Assembly: GCA_051646105.1 (NCBI GenBank)
Contig: JBOFCO010000128.1
Location: 1 to 36,258, forward strand
DNA length: 36,258 bases
Direction of reading: 5' to 3'
From: JBOFCO01 sp051646105
Lineage (GTDB): Bacteria; Pseudomonadota; Alphaproteobacteria; Rhodobacterales; Rhodobacteraceae
Positions 22,888 to 31,911 of the stretch are shown in pieces. The notes beneath the pieces are model-generated. The model had not been told where the DNA came from, searched no databases, and saw only the letters and a program-made list of their open reading frames with translations. Position 1 is the first letter of the stretch, and each line of letters starts with the position of its first letter. Both the position numbers and the translations under genes were made by a program.

Positions 22888-24837
22888 ATGGCCGATATTT
22901 CCCTGACTTTTCCCGATGGCAATTCCCGCAGCTTTCCGGTGGGCGTGACCGCTGCCGAAGTCGCCGCCGCGATTGCCCCCAGCCTTGGCAAGGCCGCGAT
23001 TTCTGCCAGCCTCGACGGCAGGCACGTGGATCTGCAATGGCCGATCGCTGCGGATGCAGGGATCGCCATCCACACGATGAAGGATGACACGCAGGCGCTG
23101 GAGCTGATCCGCCACGACCTTGCACATGTCATGGCCCGCGCCGTGCAAAAGCTGTGGCCGGATGTAAAAGTGACCATCGGCCCGGTGGTGGAAAATGGCT
23201 GGTACTACGATTTTGATCGGGACGCGCCTTTCACCCCCGAAGACCTGGGTGCCATCGAAAAGGAGATGAAGGCGATCATCAACGCCCGCGACCCGGTCAG
23301 GACCGAGGTCTGGGAACGGTCGCGCGCCATCGCCCATTACGTCGCCAAGGGCGAACCCTTCAAGGTCGAGCTGATCGAGGCGATCCCCGGCGACGAACCC
23401 CTGCGCATGTACTGGCACGGCCACTGGCAAGACCTGTGCCGCGGCCCGCATCTGCAACACACCGGGCAACTGCCCGCCGATGCTTTCAAGCTGATGTCGG
23501 TCGCCGGGGCCTACTGGCGCGGCGATCACCGCAACAAGCAGTTGCAGCGCATCTATGGCGTCGCTTTCAAGAACCGCGACGACCTGAAAGCCTATCTGAC
23601 CATGCTGGAGGAGGCCGCCAAGCGCGACCACCGCAAGCTGGGCCGGGAGATGGAGCTGTTTCATCTTCAGGAAGAAGCGCCGGGCATGGTGTTCTGGCAT
23701 CCGAACGGCTGGTCGGTCTATCGCACGCTGGAAGACTACATGCGCCGCCGCCAGCGCGCCGCCGGGTACAAGGAAATCAAGACGCCGCAGGTGGTGGACC
23801 GTGTGTTGTGGGAACGGTCGGGCCATTGGGAGGCCTACCGCGAGAACATGTTCATCGTCGAGGTTGACGAGGAAGGCGCGAAAGAAAAGCGCATCAACGC
23901 ACTGAAACCGATGAACTGCCCGTGCCATGTGCAGGTCTACAATCAGGGTCTGAAATCCTACCGCGACCTGCCCTTGCGGCTGGCGGAGTTCGGATCCTGC
24001 CATCGGTATGAATCCTCGGGCTCCATGCACGGGTTGATGCGGGTGCGCGGCTTTGTGCAGGACGACGCACATATCTTCGCCACCCCCGATCAGATTGAGT
24101 CGGAATGTGCAGACTTCATCGCGCTCTTAACTTCGGTCTACCACGACCTTGGATTCGACCGCTTCGAGATCAAGCTGTCGACGCGTCCAGACGTCCGGGT
24201 GGGTTCAGATGAGGTCTGGGACAAAGCCGAAGGCGCGCTGGAAAAGGCGATAGAGGGTCTCGGCCTGCCATACCAGATTGCCGAAGGCGACGGGTCGTTC
24301 TACGGACCGAAGCTCGACTTCAAGCTGACCGATGCAATCGGTCGCGAATGGCAGTGCGGGACATTCCAGTGCGACTTCAACCTGCCCGACCGACTAGGCG
24401 CAGAGTATGTCGGCGAGGACGGGGCCAAGCACACGCCCGTAATGCTGCACCGCGCGATCCTGGGCTCGTTCGAACGCTTCATCGGCATCCTTCTGGAAAA
24501 CTACGCCGGGAAGTTGCCCTTCTGGCTGGCTCCGCGGCAGGTCGTGGTTGCCTCCATCGTTTCGGATGCCGATGATTATGTAAATGAGATCGTCGCCGCC
24601 CTGCGCGCCCGCGGCCTGCGCGCCGAGGCCGATACCCGCAATGAGAAGATCAACTACAAGGTGCGGGAACATTCGGTGGGCAAGGTTCCGGTGCTGCTGG
24701 CCATCGGCATGAAAGAGGTGGAGGAGCGCACGGTGTCGATCCGCCGTCTGGGCGAAACCGCGACCTCTTCCAGCACGCTCGATGCCGCCCTGGCCGATCT
24801 GGCGCGGGAGGCGACGCCCCCCGATCTGGCGCGCTGA
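22888..24837 (+). CDS. thrS: Threonyl-tRNA synthetase
   Basis: Charges tRNA-Thr and edits mischarged serine. 649 residues, normal length. Domain order: TGS (1-61), editing domain with HDLAH (76-80) and Cys184..His188, catalytic core with Cys344 in MNCPCH and His395 in DDAHIF (zinc ligands), motif 2 near YESSGSMHGLMRVRGF, motif 3 HRAILGSFERF, then the anticodon-binding domain. GAGGAG lies 7 nt before ATG 22888; a nearby ATG at 22881 is out of frame. No operator-like stem of the E. coli autoregulated thrS leader is obvious. Confidence 0.98.
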   Translation: MADISLTFPDGNSRSFPVGVTAAEVAAAIAPSLGKAAISASLDGRHVDLQWPIAADAGIAIHTMKDDTQALELIRHDLAHVMARAVQKLWPDVKVTIGPVVENGWYYDFDRDAPFTPEDLGAIEKEMKAIINARDPVRTEVWERSRAIAHYVAKGEPFKVELIEAIPGDEPLRMYWHGHWQDLCRGPHLQHTGQLPADAFKLMSVAGAYWRGDHRNKQLQRIYGVAFKNRDDLKAYLTMLEEAAKRDHRKLGREMELFHLQEEAPGMVFWHPNGWSVYRTLEDYMRRRQRAAGYKEIKTPQVVDRVLWERSGHWEAYRENMFIVEVDEEGAKEKRINALKPMNCPCHVQVYNQGLKSYRDLPLRLAEFGSCHRYESSGSMHGLMRVRGFVQDDAHIFATPDQIESECADFIALLTSVYHDLGFDRFEIKLSTRPDVRVGSDEVWDKAEGALEKAIEGLGLPYQIAEGDGSFYGPKLDFKLTDAIGREWQCGTFQCDFNLPDRLGAEYVGEDGAKHTPVMLHRAILGSFERFIGILLENYAGKLPFWLAPRQVVVASIVSDADDYVNEIVAALRARGLRAEADTRNEKINYKVREHSVGKVPVLLAIGMKEVEERTVSIRRLGETATSSSTLDAALADLAREATPPDLAR

Positions 24838-25074
24838 AATAGCGTTGCCGATATAGGAAAGCAGGGGCCATTCCGGCCCTTGCGGGCAGCATTTGCGGGC
24901 CTCAGGGGCCAATACTCATTGCGTCTTGATTTTTTCCCAGAATTTGCCAGATTTTTCCCAGTGAACGCAGACTTTCCTACCGCTCCCTCTTCGTGGGGCA
25001 GCCGGATGCCCGAAAGACCTGGCTGCACGACCCGCGGCAATCCCGCTGCGGGGGTTTCTATAGGGAGTGACGGA
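24838..25074 (+). other. Long leader of the cold-shock gene
   Basis: 237 nt without a convincing gene. The first part (24838-24930) has GC-rich hairpins that may end thrS. A T-rich stretch (24928-24958) follows. A stem CCCGCGGC (25031-25038) / GCTGCGGG (25045-25052) lies 10 nt before the ribosome site AGGGAG (25062-25067), which could tune cold-shock translation. Confidence 0.4.
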
Positions 25075-25281
25075 ATGCCTACCGGCACCGTGAAATGGTT
25101 CAACACCACCAAAGGCTACGGGTTCATCGCGCCCGATGACGGCGGCAAGGACGTGTTCGTGCATATTTCCGCCGTAGAACGCGCCGGGCTGAAGGGCCTG
25201 AACGACAACCAGAAGATCGGCTACGAACTGCAATCCGGTCGCGACGGCAGGGCATCGGCGGGCGATCTGCGTCTGCTCTGA
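25075..25281 (+). CDS. Cold-shock domain protein (CspA family)
   Basis: A 68-residue RNA/DNA-binding protein with one OB-fold cold-shock domain. RNP1 is KGYGFI and RNP2 VFVHIS; it begins PTGTVKWFNTTKGYGF as usual. It acts as an RNA chaperone, often induced by cold or in stationary phase. ATG 25075 is preceded by AGGGAG at 7 nt; the longer open frame from 24880 is leader. It ends in a terminator shared with the opposite-strand gene. Confidence 0.95.
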   Translation: MPTGTVKWFNTTKGYGFIAPDDGGKDVFVHISAVERAGLKGLNDNQKIGYELQSGRDGRASAGDLRLL

Positions 25282-25318
25282 CAGCCAGACCATCCGATAC
25301 AGGATCAACTTGATATTG

Positions 25319-25349
25319 GCCCGACCCGCGATGCGGGCCGGGCTTATTT
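25319..25349 (+). terminator. Terminator of the cold-shock gene
   Basis: 11-bp stem with one A/C mismatch (25319-25329 with 25333-25343), loop GAT, then TTATTT. The T-run overlaps the stop codon of the converging ArsC-like gene. Confidence 0.8.
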
Positions 25350-25670
25350 CATCAGCGTGCCCTGAACCGCTGCGCCGAAACCGTGATATAACTCGCCGTT
25401 CCTTTCGATCACCGGGCGCTTCATCACCGCAGGATGGCATGCAATAAGGTCCGGTACGGGCAGCGCACGTTCCACCGCATCCAGCCCGCGCCACGTCGCC
25501 GAAGCCCGGTTGACCAGCGCATCCCCGAATGCGGCATGAAAGGCGGCGATCCGTTCGGATGACAGAGGTTCGGCGCGGATGTCATGCAGACGCACGTTCT
25601 GATCGGCAGCGGCCAGCGTTTTTACAGCTTTCCGGCAGGTGTCGCAGTTGGCCAGACCGTATACAATCAT
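25344..25670 (-). CDS. ArsC/Spx-family (YffB-like) thioredoxin-fold protein
   Basis: 108 residues with the ArsC-like fold. The N-terminal block IVYGLANCDTCRKAVK (Cys9, Cys12) and a later RPVIERNG block match the YffB/Spx branch, whose function is not settled (a glutathione-dependent thiol reductase role is suggested). It lacks the full arsenate reductase set and no ars genes are near. Start chosen at ATG 25670, with GAGGG 5 nt before it; ATG 25682 would add four residues. Confidence 0.82.
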   Translation of the reverse strand: MIVYGLANCDTCRKAVKTLAAADQNVRLHDIRAEPLSSERIAAFHAAFGDALVNRASATWRGLDAVERALPVPDLIACHPAVMKRPVIERNGELYHGFGAAVQGTLMK

Positions 25671-25804
25671 TTCTGCCCTCATTCCCCGAAGCTGTCATGC
25701 CAGACCAGCCTACAACTGGTGATACAGCCACGGCACGACAAGGGCCAGACCGGTCGGGCATCCCCCAAGTGCCGCGTTTCGGCAATCCCGAGGCTTCTTC
25801 GGGC

Positions 25805-25833
25805 TTGCGCGATCCGCCCCGATATCCTATCCC
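25805..25833 (+). promoter_or_regulatory. Candidate tRNA-Cys promoter
   Basis: -35 TTGCGC (25805-25810), 17-nt spacer, -10 TATCCC (25828-25833), ending 14 nt before the tRNA. Imperfect but at the expected distance. The rest of 25671-25847 shows no gene. Confidence 0.4.
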
Positions 25834-25847
25834 TCCCCCACCTCTGC

Positions 25848-25921
25848 GGCGGGTTGGCGGAGAGGTTACGCAGCGGATTGCAAATCCGTGAAGACCGGTT
25901 CGATTCCGGTACCCGCCTCCA
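25848..25921 (+). tRNA. tRNA-Cys (GCA)
   Basis: Full cloverleaf read by eye: acceptor GGCGGGT/ACCCGCC, short D stem GCG/CGC, anticodon stem GCGGA/TCCGT with loop TTGCAAA giving anticodon GCA (25880-25882), T stem ACCGG/CCGGT with loop TTCGATT. The discriminator is T, as expected for cysteine tRNA, and CCA is encoded (25919-25921). Confidence 0.97.
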
Positions 25922-25976
25922 GATTTCCTGAAACATCCGCGCCTGCGTTATGCCGAACTGAACGGCTGCACCCCGT

Positions 25977-26726
25977 TCACGCCATGGCGGCCCGCGCCGC
26001 TTCGGTCACGCCCGCCATTGCCGCGCGCCACGGGAACGGGCCGTGGCTGATCCGCGCGACCCCGCAATCGGCCAGCACCGCCCGTCCGGCCATGCCGGGA
26101 AAAGCAAGGATGTTCACCGGCAACGGGCAGGATTTGCACAGGTCTGCAATCAGACCCGGATCGCGCAGACCGGGCGCGAAAAATCCCGAAGCCCCGGCCC
26201 CGGCATAAGCCGAAGCCCGCTCCAGCGCCGGGCCGACCAGTGCGGCGTGGCGGGTCTGATCGGATTCTTTCAGGAAAAGATCGCAGCGCGCGTTGACAAA
26301 GAAACCCGGGCCGCCCGTCTGAACCAACGCTGCAATTCGCGCGGCTTGCCTTTCGGCCGGATAAAGACCGCTGCCACCCACAACCTGATCCTCGAAGTTC
26401 ACACCAACCACGCCTTCGGCCAGCAGCAAGGCCAGATTGTCGGCCAGTCCAACGCCGTCCTCGGCATAGCCGCCTTCGAAATCAACCGACAGCGGCAGGT
26501 CGCGCACGGCAGCACCCACCTGCCCCGCCACGACGACCACCAGCGACAGCGGGATCGCCTGCCCATCGGGGTGACCCTGCGCCCCCGCGACGGAGGCGCT
26601 GCCGGTCGCCAAGGCCTTTGCGCCCGCATCAGCCACGGCTTTCGCACTGCCTGCATCCCAGATGTTGAAGATGACCAGCGGATCGCCGGGTATATGCAGG
26701 GCTGCGAACTGTTTGCGCTTATCCAT
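25977..26726 (-). CDS. PEP mutase/isocitrate lyase superfamily enzyme
   Basis: A 249-residue TIM-barrel protein. Metal-binding blocks are VDFEGGY (Asp82, Glu84), NFEDQ (110-114) and NARCD (145-149); it lacks the KKCGH motif of true isocitrate lyase, so it is a small branch member (oxaloacetate decarboxylase, phosphonopyruvate hydrolase or carboxyPEP mutase-like). Exact reaction unknown. Its ATG lies inside the end of ada with an 8-nt overlap, so it is co-translated with a DNA-repair gene, a pairing with no obvious logic. Confidence 0.87.
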   Translation of the reverse strand: MDKRKQFAALHIPGDPLVIFNIWDAGSAKAVADAGAKALATGSASVAGAQGHPDGQAIPLSLVVVVAGQVGAAVRDLPLSVDFEGGYAEDGVGLADNLALLLAEGVVGVNFEDQVVGGSGLYPAERQAARIAALVQTGGPGFFVNARCDLFLKESDQTRHAALVGPALERASAYAGAGASGFFAPGLRDPGLIADLCKSCPLPVNILAFPGMAGRAVLADCGVARISHGPFPWRAAMAGVTEAARAAMA

Positions 26727-27786
26727 TTCCGACCTCTGCTCTCATTCTAGCCTCATGCCGCAGCAGCCATTGCTTGCGCCACAACCCGCCACCATAGCCG
26801 GTCAAACTGCCATCGGCACCAATCACGCGATGGCACGGCACGATGATTGCCAGCGGATTGGCCCCGTTGGCCTGTGCCACCGCCCGCGTCGCACTGGGCT
26901 GGTCCAGGGCTTTGGCAAGCTCTGCATAGCTGCGCGTTTCACCCGGTGGAATGGCGCGAAGCCTGTCCCAGACCCGATGCTGGAACGGCGTTCCGACCGG
27001 GGCCAGCCGGATCGGGAAATCCGCACTTTCACCAATGAAATAATCCCGGAGTGCCTGCCGTGTGGCCACAATGACGGGATTGTCCGCCATGATGATCGCT
27101 TGCCCGGTCCGCATCTTGATCCGTTCCAGTTCTGCCATCAACGCAGGTCGGTCGGCAAATTCCAGCAGGTGCAGCGCATGGGCATCAGCCACTGCCAGCA
27201 TCGGGCCCAGCGGGGTTTCGATCCAGTCGGCAGCCAGCAACCCCTGCCCCTTCACCCGGACCGGAGCCGTTCCCAGGGCGCGGGTCACCGCCGCGCGAAA
27301 ACCTGAACCACTGTCATAGCCGCCCTCAAGCTGGGCCTCGATCACAGGTGCGCCCTTTGCCAGACGAGTCACGGCACCCCCGATCCGGCGCGCACGGGCA
27401 AGTTCCAGAAAGCTCATCCCGAAACGTCGTCGGAACGCCCGGCGCACGGTAGAGGGGTCAAGGCCCATCGCCGCAAGATCGGCAGCCGTCCAGCGGCGCT
27501 GCGGATCCTCGTCCATCGCGGAAAGCAGCCGCTGGATCAGCGGGTCGGCATCTCCGCGCGGCTGCATCGGCTTGCAGCGCAGGCAGGGGCGATACCCCTG
27601 CGCCAGACAGGCAGCGATACTGTCGTGAAAGCGGCAGTTTTCCCGCAACGGTTTGCGCGCCGGGCAGGTTAGCCGGCAGAAGATGCCCGTCGAGGAAACA
27701 CAGACAAAGGCGCGGCCTTCATAGCTTTCGTCGCGGGCAAGAAGCGCCGCATACAGCGTATCGTCGTCGGGCAGGGTCAACAGCAT
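26719..27786 (-). CDS. ada: Ada methylation-response activator and O6-methylguanine methyltransferase
   Basis: A 355-residue bifunctional protein. N-terminal Ada domain with zinc cysteines Cys37, Cys41, Cys68 and Cys71 (GIFCRLTC, GYRPCLRC); Cys37 would accept methyl groups from DNA phosphotriesters and switch on transcription. The middle is an AraC-type helix-turn-helix (about 80-165). The C-terminal alkyltransferase domain has acceptor Cys318 in PCHRV. It repairs alkylated DNA and activates its own regulon. It lies 49 nt beyond murD on the same strand and overlaps the following PEP-mutase-like gene. Confidence 0.95.
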   Translation of the reverse strand: MLLTLPDDDTLYAALLARDESYEGRAFVCVSSTGIFCRLTCPARKPLRENCRFHDSIAACLAQGYRPCLRCKPMQPRGDADPLIQRLLSAMDEDPQRRWTAADLAAMGLDPSTVRRAFRRRFGMSFLELARARRIGGAVTRLAKGAPVIEAQLEGGYDSGSGFRAAVTRALGTAPVRVKGQGLLAADWIETPLGPMLAVADAHALHLLEFADRPALMAELERIKMRTGQAIIMADNPVIVATRQALRDYFIGESADFPIRLAPVGTPFQHRVWDRLRAIPPGETRSYAELAKALDQPSATRAVAQANGANPLAIIVPCHRVIGADGSLTGYGGGLWRKQWLLRHEARMRAEVGNG

Positions 27787-27835
27787 ATGGGCAGATTAAC
27801 TGATTCATCCGCGGTTGCCGCCGAAAAAGCGGCAG

Positions 27836-29236
27836 CTATTCCGGCAACCCCGCCACCAGCGCTGCAAAATCCTCTCCGCGTTTCTCGAAATTGGGATACT
27901 GGTCGAAGCTGGCTGCCGCCGGGGCCAGCAGCACCACTTCCCCGGCCTCCGCCTCCGCCGCCGCACGGGTTACAGCCCGCGCCATCGTCTCGCAGATTTC
28001 ATGCGGGGTATCACCCAGTTGCAGGGCGAAATCGCGCGCGGAATGGCCGATGAGATATGCCTTGACCACGGCGCCCAAATGCGGGGCCAGCGCCGCGATG
28101 CCACCATCCTTGCCCATACCCCCGGCGATCCAGCGGATTTTCGGAAAGGCCTGAAGCGCCTTTGCGGCGCTGTCGACATTGGTTGCCTTGCTGTCATTCA
28201 CGAAGCGCACGCCCGCCCGTTCGCGGATCAACTGGCTGCGATGCGGCAGGCCCGCAAAGGAATGCAATGCGCCCTCGATCAGCTTCGGGGCGAGCCCCAG
28301 CGACCGGCAGGCGGCCCAGGCGGCACAGGCGTTCTGGTGGTTGTGGGCACCGGGCAGGCCCGTCACCTGCCGCAGGTCGACCGAAGCCACCTGCCGCCCC
28401 TTGCGCCATTCGGCCAGAAATCCCTTGCGGGCAAAGACCGACCAACCGGGTCCGTCGAGCTTTTGCCCCGACGAAACCCGGATCACACGATCATCCCCCG
28501 GACCCTGCCCCATCTGGTTGGCCAGAAACTGCCCCTCGATCTCATCCACGCCGATCACCGCGCGGTCCGGCCCGCCCTCGGCAAACAGTCGGCGCTTGGC
28601 AGCGAAATAGCCGCCCATGCCACCATGGCGGTCAAGGTGATCGGGTGACAGGTTGGTGAATACCGCCACATCCGGCGTGAGCGCACGTGCAAGGTCGGTC
28701 TGGTAGCTGGAGAGTTCCAGCACCACCACCTCCCCATCCTGCGCCGGATCGATATCCAGCACGCCGCGCCCGATGTTGCCGGCCATCTGCGTAGGTACGC
28801 CTGCGACCTGCAGGATATGGTGAACCAGTGCCGTCGTGGTGGATTTGCCGTTCGATCCGGTGATCGCGACAACGCGGGGAGGGCGATCCATCTTTTCCCA
28901 ATTCCCATCAGACCAGGAGCGGAAGAACAGGCCGATGTCATTGTCCACCGGCACGCCCAGCGCCAGTGCCTTTGCGATCACCGCATTGGGGCGGGGATAA
29001 AGGTGCGGGATGCCGGGGCTGACGATCAGCGCCGCCATCCCTTCCCATGCCGCATCCCGTGTCAGGTCGGTGCAGGTAAACCCTTCGGCTTCGGCCTTCT
29101 GCCGGGATTCCGGGCTGTCGTCCCACAGCAGCGGATCGGCCCCGCCCACAACAAGCGCCCGCGCCGTGGCAAGGCCAGACCGACCCAGGCCAAGAACCGC
29201 AACCTTCGCATTCGCATAGCCCCTGACCGGTATCAT
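27836..29236 (-). CDS. murD: UDP-N-acetylmuramoylalanine--D-glutamate ligase
   Basis: Adds D-glutamate to UDP-MurNAc-L-Ala using ATP in the cytosol. About 466 residues. Motifs: GLGRSGLATARAL near the N terminus, ITGSNGKSTTTALVHHIL (P-loop), SSYQTD, NLSPDHLDRHG, HNHQNACAAWA and NDSKATN. I chose ATG 29236 (MIPVRGYANAKVAVLGLG), the usual family start; ATG 29251 would add five residues. Last gene of the visible dcw cluster. Confidence 0.96.
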   Translation of the reverse strand: MIPVRGYANAKVAVLGLGRSGLATARALVVGGADPLLWDDSPESRQKAEAEGFTCTDLTRDAAWEGMAALIVSPGIPHLYPRPNAVIAKALALGVPVDNDIGLFFRSWSDGNWEKMDRPPRVVAITGSNGKSTTTALVHHILQVAGVPTQMAGNIGRGVLDIDPAQDGEVVVLELSSYQTDLARALTPDVAVFTNLSPDHLDRHGGMGGYFAAKRRLFAEGGPDRAVIGVDEIEGQFLANQMGQGPGDDRVIRVSSGQKLDGPGWSVFARKGFLAEWRKGRQVASVDLRQVTGLPGAHNHQNACAAWAACRSLGLAPKLIEGALHSFAGLPHRSQLIRERAGVRFVNDSKATNVDSAAKALQAFPKIRWIAGGMGKDGGIAALAPHLGAVVKAYLIGHSARDFALQLGDTPHEICETMARAVTRAAAEAEAGEVVLLAPAAASFDQYPNFEKRGEDFAALVAGLPE

Positions 29237-29251
29237 TCCCGCCCCCGCCAT

Positions 29252-29330
29252 TCCGGGGTGTCACGCCCCCCGCACCCCGTGGGATATTTGAGCCAGAGGG
29301 AAAGAGGAAGAGGTTTGCGAACAGGTCTGG
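29252..29330. repeat. Intergenic gap mraY-murD with a Rhodobacterales-type motif
   Basis: 79 nt between mraY and murD. It holds CACCCCGTGGGATATTTGAG (about 29272-29291) followed by CCAGAGGGAAAGAGGAAGAG. This resembles a recurrent intergenic motif I associate with Rhodobacterales genomes (GGGATATTT..CCAGA). A GGGGTG/CACCCC-type hairpin is also possible. Function unknown. Confidence 0.35.
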
Positions 29331-30413
29331 TCAGCGCAGTTTCAGCGTGGCCAGCCCGATCAGCGCGAGGATCAGCGAAATAATCCAGAACCGGATGACG
29401 ATCTGCGGTTCGGCCCAGCCCTTTTTCTCGAAATGATGGTGGATCGGTGCCATCAGAAAGACGCGCCTTCCGGTGCGTTTGAAGTAAAGCACCTGGATTA
29501 TGACCGACATCGCCTCGACCACAAAGAGGCCACCGATGATCGCCAGAACCAGTTCGTGCTTGGTGCAGACGGCAATGGCCCCCAGCGCCCCGCCAAGGGC
29601 AAGGCTACCAGTATCACCCATGAAAACCGCAGCGGGGGGCGCGTTGTACCACAGAAACCCCAGCCCGCCCCCGATCAGTGCCGCGCAGAAGATCAGGATT
29701 TCGCCGGTGCCGGGTACGTAATGCACTTCCAGATAGGTGGTGAAGTCGACACGTCCCACGGCATAAGCGATCACGCCCAGGGCCCCCGCCGCGATCATCG
29801 CAGGCATGATGGCAAGCCCGTCAAGCCCGTCGGTCAGATTGACGGCGTTCGCTGATCCTACAATGACGATCATCGCGAACGGCACAAAGAAATAGCCAAG
29901 GTTGACAAGGACATTCTTGAAGACCGGAACGGCAAGCTGGTTTGTCAGTTCCGGGGGGTGGGTATAGGCCGCTGCGGCGCCTGCCAGTGCCGCGATGGCA
30001 AGACCCAGCAGGAAGCGGGTGCGCGAGGAAACGCCCTTGGTGTTCTGCTTTGTCACCTTGGCATAATCATCGGCAAAACCGATCAAACCAAAACCCAGCG
30101 TCACCAGCAGCACGATCCAGACATAGGGATTGTCGAACCGCGCCCAGAGCAGCGTGCCCACCAACACCGCCGACAGGATCAGCAGCCCGCCCATCGTCGG
30201 CGTGCCCGCCTTGGCGAAATGCGTCTGCGGGCCATCGTCACGGATCGGTTGCCCCTTGCCCTGTTTGCGACGCAACAGGTCGATCAGCGGGCGGCCAAAG
30301 ATGAAACCGAAGAACAGCGCGGTGAAGAAGGCGGCACCGGCGCGGAAGGTGATGTAGCGGAACAGGTTGAAGAAATCCCCGCCGTCAGAGAAACTTGCCA
30401 GCCAGTACAACAT
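29331..30413 (-). CDS. mraY: Phospho-N-acetylmuramoyl-pentapeptide transferase (MraY)
   Basis: Makes lipid I by moving phospho-MurNAc-pentapeptide to undecaprenyl phosphate in the inner membrane. 360 residues, the E. coli length, with about ten membrane spans. Motifs: GTPTMGGLLIL, FADDYAKV (catalytic Asp pair), NAVNLTDGLDGLA and MAPIHHHFEKKGW. Start ATG 30413 (MLYWLASFSDG); the frame runs on to 30833, but that part lies in murF. Between murF and murD in the usual dcw order. Confidence 0.97.
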   Translation of the reverse strand: MLYWLASFSDGGDFFNLFRYITFRAGAAFFTALFFGFIFGRPLIDLLRRKQGKGQPIRDDGPQTHFAKAGTPTMGGLLILSAVLVGTLLWARFDNPYVWIVLLVTLGFGLIGFADDYAKVTKQNTKGVSSRTRFLLGLAIAALAGAAAAYTHPPELTNQLAVPVFKNVLVNLGYFFVPFAMIVIVGSANAVNLTDGLDGLAIMPAMIAAGALGVIAYAVGRVDFTTYLEVHYVPGTGEILIFCAALIGGGLGFLWYNAPPAAVFMGDTGSLALGGALGAIAVCTKHELVLAIIGGLFVVEAMSVIIQVLYFKRTGRRVFLMAPIHHHFEKKGWAEPQIVIRFWIISLILALIGLATLKLR

Positions 30414-30429
30414 GCCCCTACACCCTTTC

Positions 30430-30448
30430 CGGCGGTCTTTGGCCGCCG
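30430..30448 (-). repeat. Hairpin between murF and mraY
   Basis: 6-bp stem CGGCGG/CCGCCG with a 7-nt loop, in the 49-nt gap before mraY. No T-run; perhaps an mRNA processing or stability element. Confidence 0.35.
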
Positions 30449-30462
30449 TTGCCAGTCCCGGC

Positions 30463-31911
30463 CTATTCGCCCGGGGTCGCCCCTTTCGGCACCGCATGGC
30501 CCAGTTTGCGGATCGCGTCAACGACGCGCGATACTTTCGAGCCCTTCGATCCCTTGACCAGAACCACGTCGCCCGCGTCGAGCAGCTGCGCCACCCGTGC
30601 GGCCATCGCATCGGCGTCGGCATGCCATTCGCCACGCTGGCGGTCGGGCAGCACCTGCCACAGCGCACGCATGCGATTGCCCACGCAATGCACCTGTCGT
30701 ACCCCCGCCAGTGCAGGCTCGCGGGCCAAAGCAGCGTGAAGCGACAATTCTTCGGGACCCAGTTCCAGCATGTCGCCAAGAATGGCGATCCTGCGGCCTT
30801 CCTCAATCCGGCCAAGACCGTCACGCGGTCCATGCGCCGTCAGCACTTCCAGCGCCGCGCGCATGGAGGTGGGATTGGCGTTGAAGGCATCGTCGATCAG
30901 GCCGATGCGCAGATGGTCATCAACGATATCCAGAACGATATCCTCGCGCGTGCCGCGGCCGGCGGGGGGATGCCAGTGGGCCAGGTCGGTGGCGGCCATG
31001 GTGACATCGGCACCAACAGTCGAGGCGACAGCCAGAACGCCAAGGGCGTTGGCAGCGAAGTGCCGGCCCGGCAGCGCCAGTTTGAACAGGATGGGCTGGC
31101 CCATATGGTTGGCCTGAACGATTGTGGCATCCGGGGTCAGGGTCACCCGCGCAAGCTGCCAATCGCAGTCCGGGGCCTCGCCAAAACGCCGGATGTTTGC
31201 AGAGACCGCTTCCGCCGCGTCGACAAGGATCGGCGTCGTGTCCAGGTCGCCATTGATAACCGCGGTACCGCCCGGCTCCAGCCCTGAAAAAATCGCGCCC
31301 TTCTCGCGGGCAATGTCGGCAATGCTGTTGAACGCTTCCAGATGCGCGGCGGCGACTGTCGTAATCATCGCCACATGCGGCCGCGCCAGTGCAGCCAGGG
31401 GCGCGATTTCACCGGGATGGTTCATCCCCACCTCGATCACCGCGAAATCGGCATCGGCGGGCAGACGCGCCAGTGTCAACGGCACCCCCCAGTGGTTGTT
31501 ATAGCTGGCCTCGGCGGCGTGAACCTTGCCTTGCCCCCCCAGCACGGCGCGCAGCATTTCCTTGGTGGATGTCTTGCCGACCGACCCGGTCACAGCGACA
31601 ACACGTGCTTTCGCCCGCGCGCGCCCGGCCCGTCCAAGCGCCTGAAGCGCCTGCAAGACATCGGCCACCAGCAGCAGGGGCGCGTCTTCGGAAACGCCGT
31701 CCGGCAGACGCGAAACCAGCGCGGCGGCAGCGCCCTTTTCAAGCGCCTGCGCAACGAAATCGTGGCCGTCGCGCTGATCGGTCAGGGCAACGAAAAGATC
31801 ACCTGCGGCAAGCGTGCGTGTGTCGATCGAAACGCCGGTTGCGGCGAAGGGGTGTGTGGCCCGTCCTCCGGTGGCGCTTGCCGTATCGATATGGGTCCAC
31901 AGCACCGTCAT
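30463..31911 (-). CDS. murF: UDP-MurNAc-tripeptide--D-Ala-D-Ala ligase
   Basis: Adds D-Ala-D-Ala to complete the cytosolic muropeptide precursor. 482 residues. Motifs: VTGSVGKTSTKEML (P-loop), EASYNNHWGVPLTL, EVGMNHPGEI, DDAFNANPTSM and ILGDMLELG. ATG 31911 overlaps the murE stop by ATGA, so translation is coupled. Standard dcw member. Confidence 0.97.
   Translation of the reverse strand: MTVLWTHIDTASATGGRATHPFAATGVSIDTRTLAAGDLFVALTDQRDGHDFVAQALEKGAAAALVSRLPDGVSEDAPLLLVADVLQALQALGRAGRARAKARVVAVTGSVGKTSTKEMLRAVLGGQGKVHAAEASYNNHWGVPLTLARLPADADFAVIEVGMNHPGEIAPLAALARPHVAMITTVAAAHLEAFNSIADIAREKGAIFSGLEPGGTAVINGDLDTTPILVDAAEAVSANIRRFGEAPDCDWQLARVTLTPDATIVQANHMGQPILFKLALPGRHFAANALGVLAVASTVGADVTMAATDLAHWHPPAGRGTREDIVLDIVDDHLRIGLIDDAFNANPTSMRAALEVLTAHGPRDGLGRIEEGRRIAILGDMLELGPEELSLHAALAREPALAGVRQVHCVGNRMRALWQVLPDRQRGEWHADADAMAARVAQLLDAGDVVLVKGSKGSKVSRVVDAIRKLGHAVPKGATPGE

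Noticed and set aside
22816..24072. 418-residue open frame on the - strand opposite thrS
   Set aside because: Fully antisense to thrS, whose motifs are intact; no family pattern in the reverse frame.
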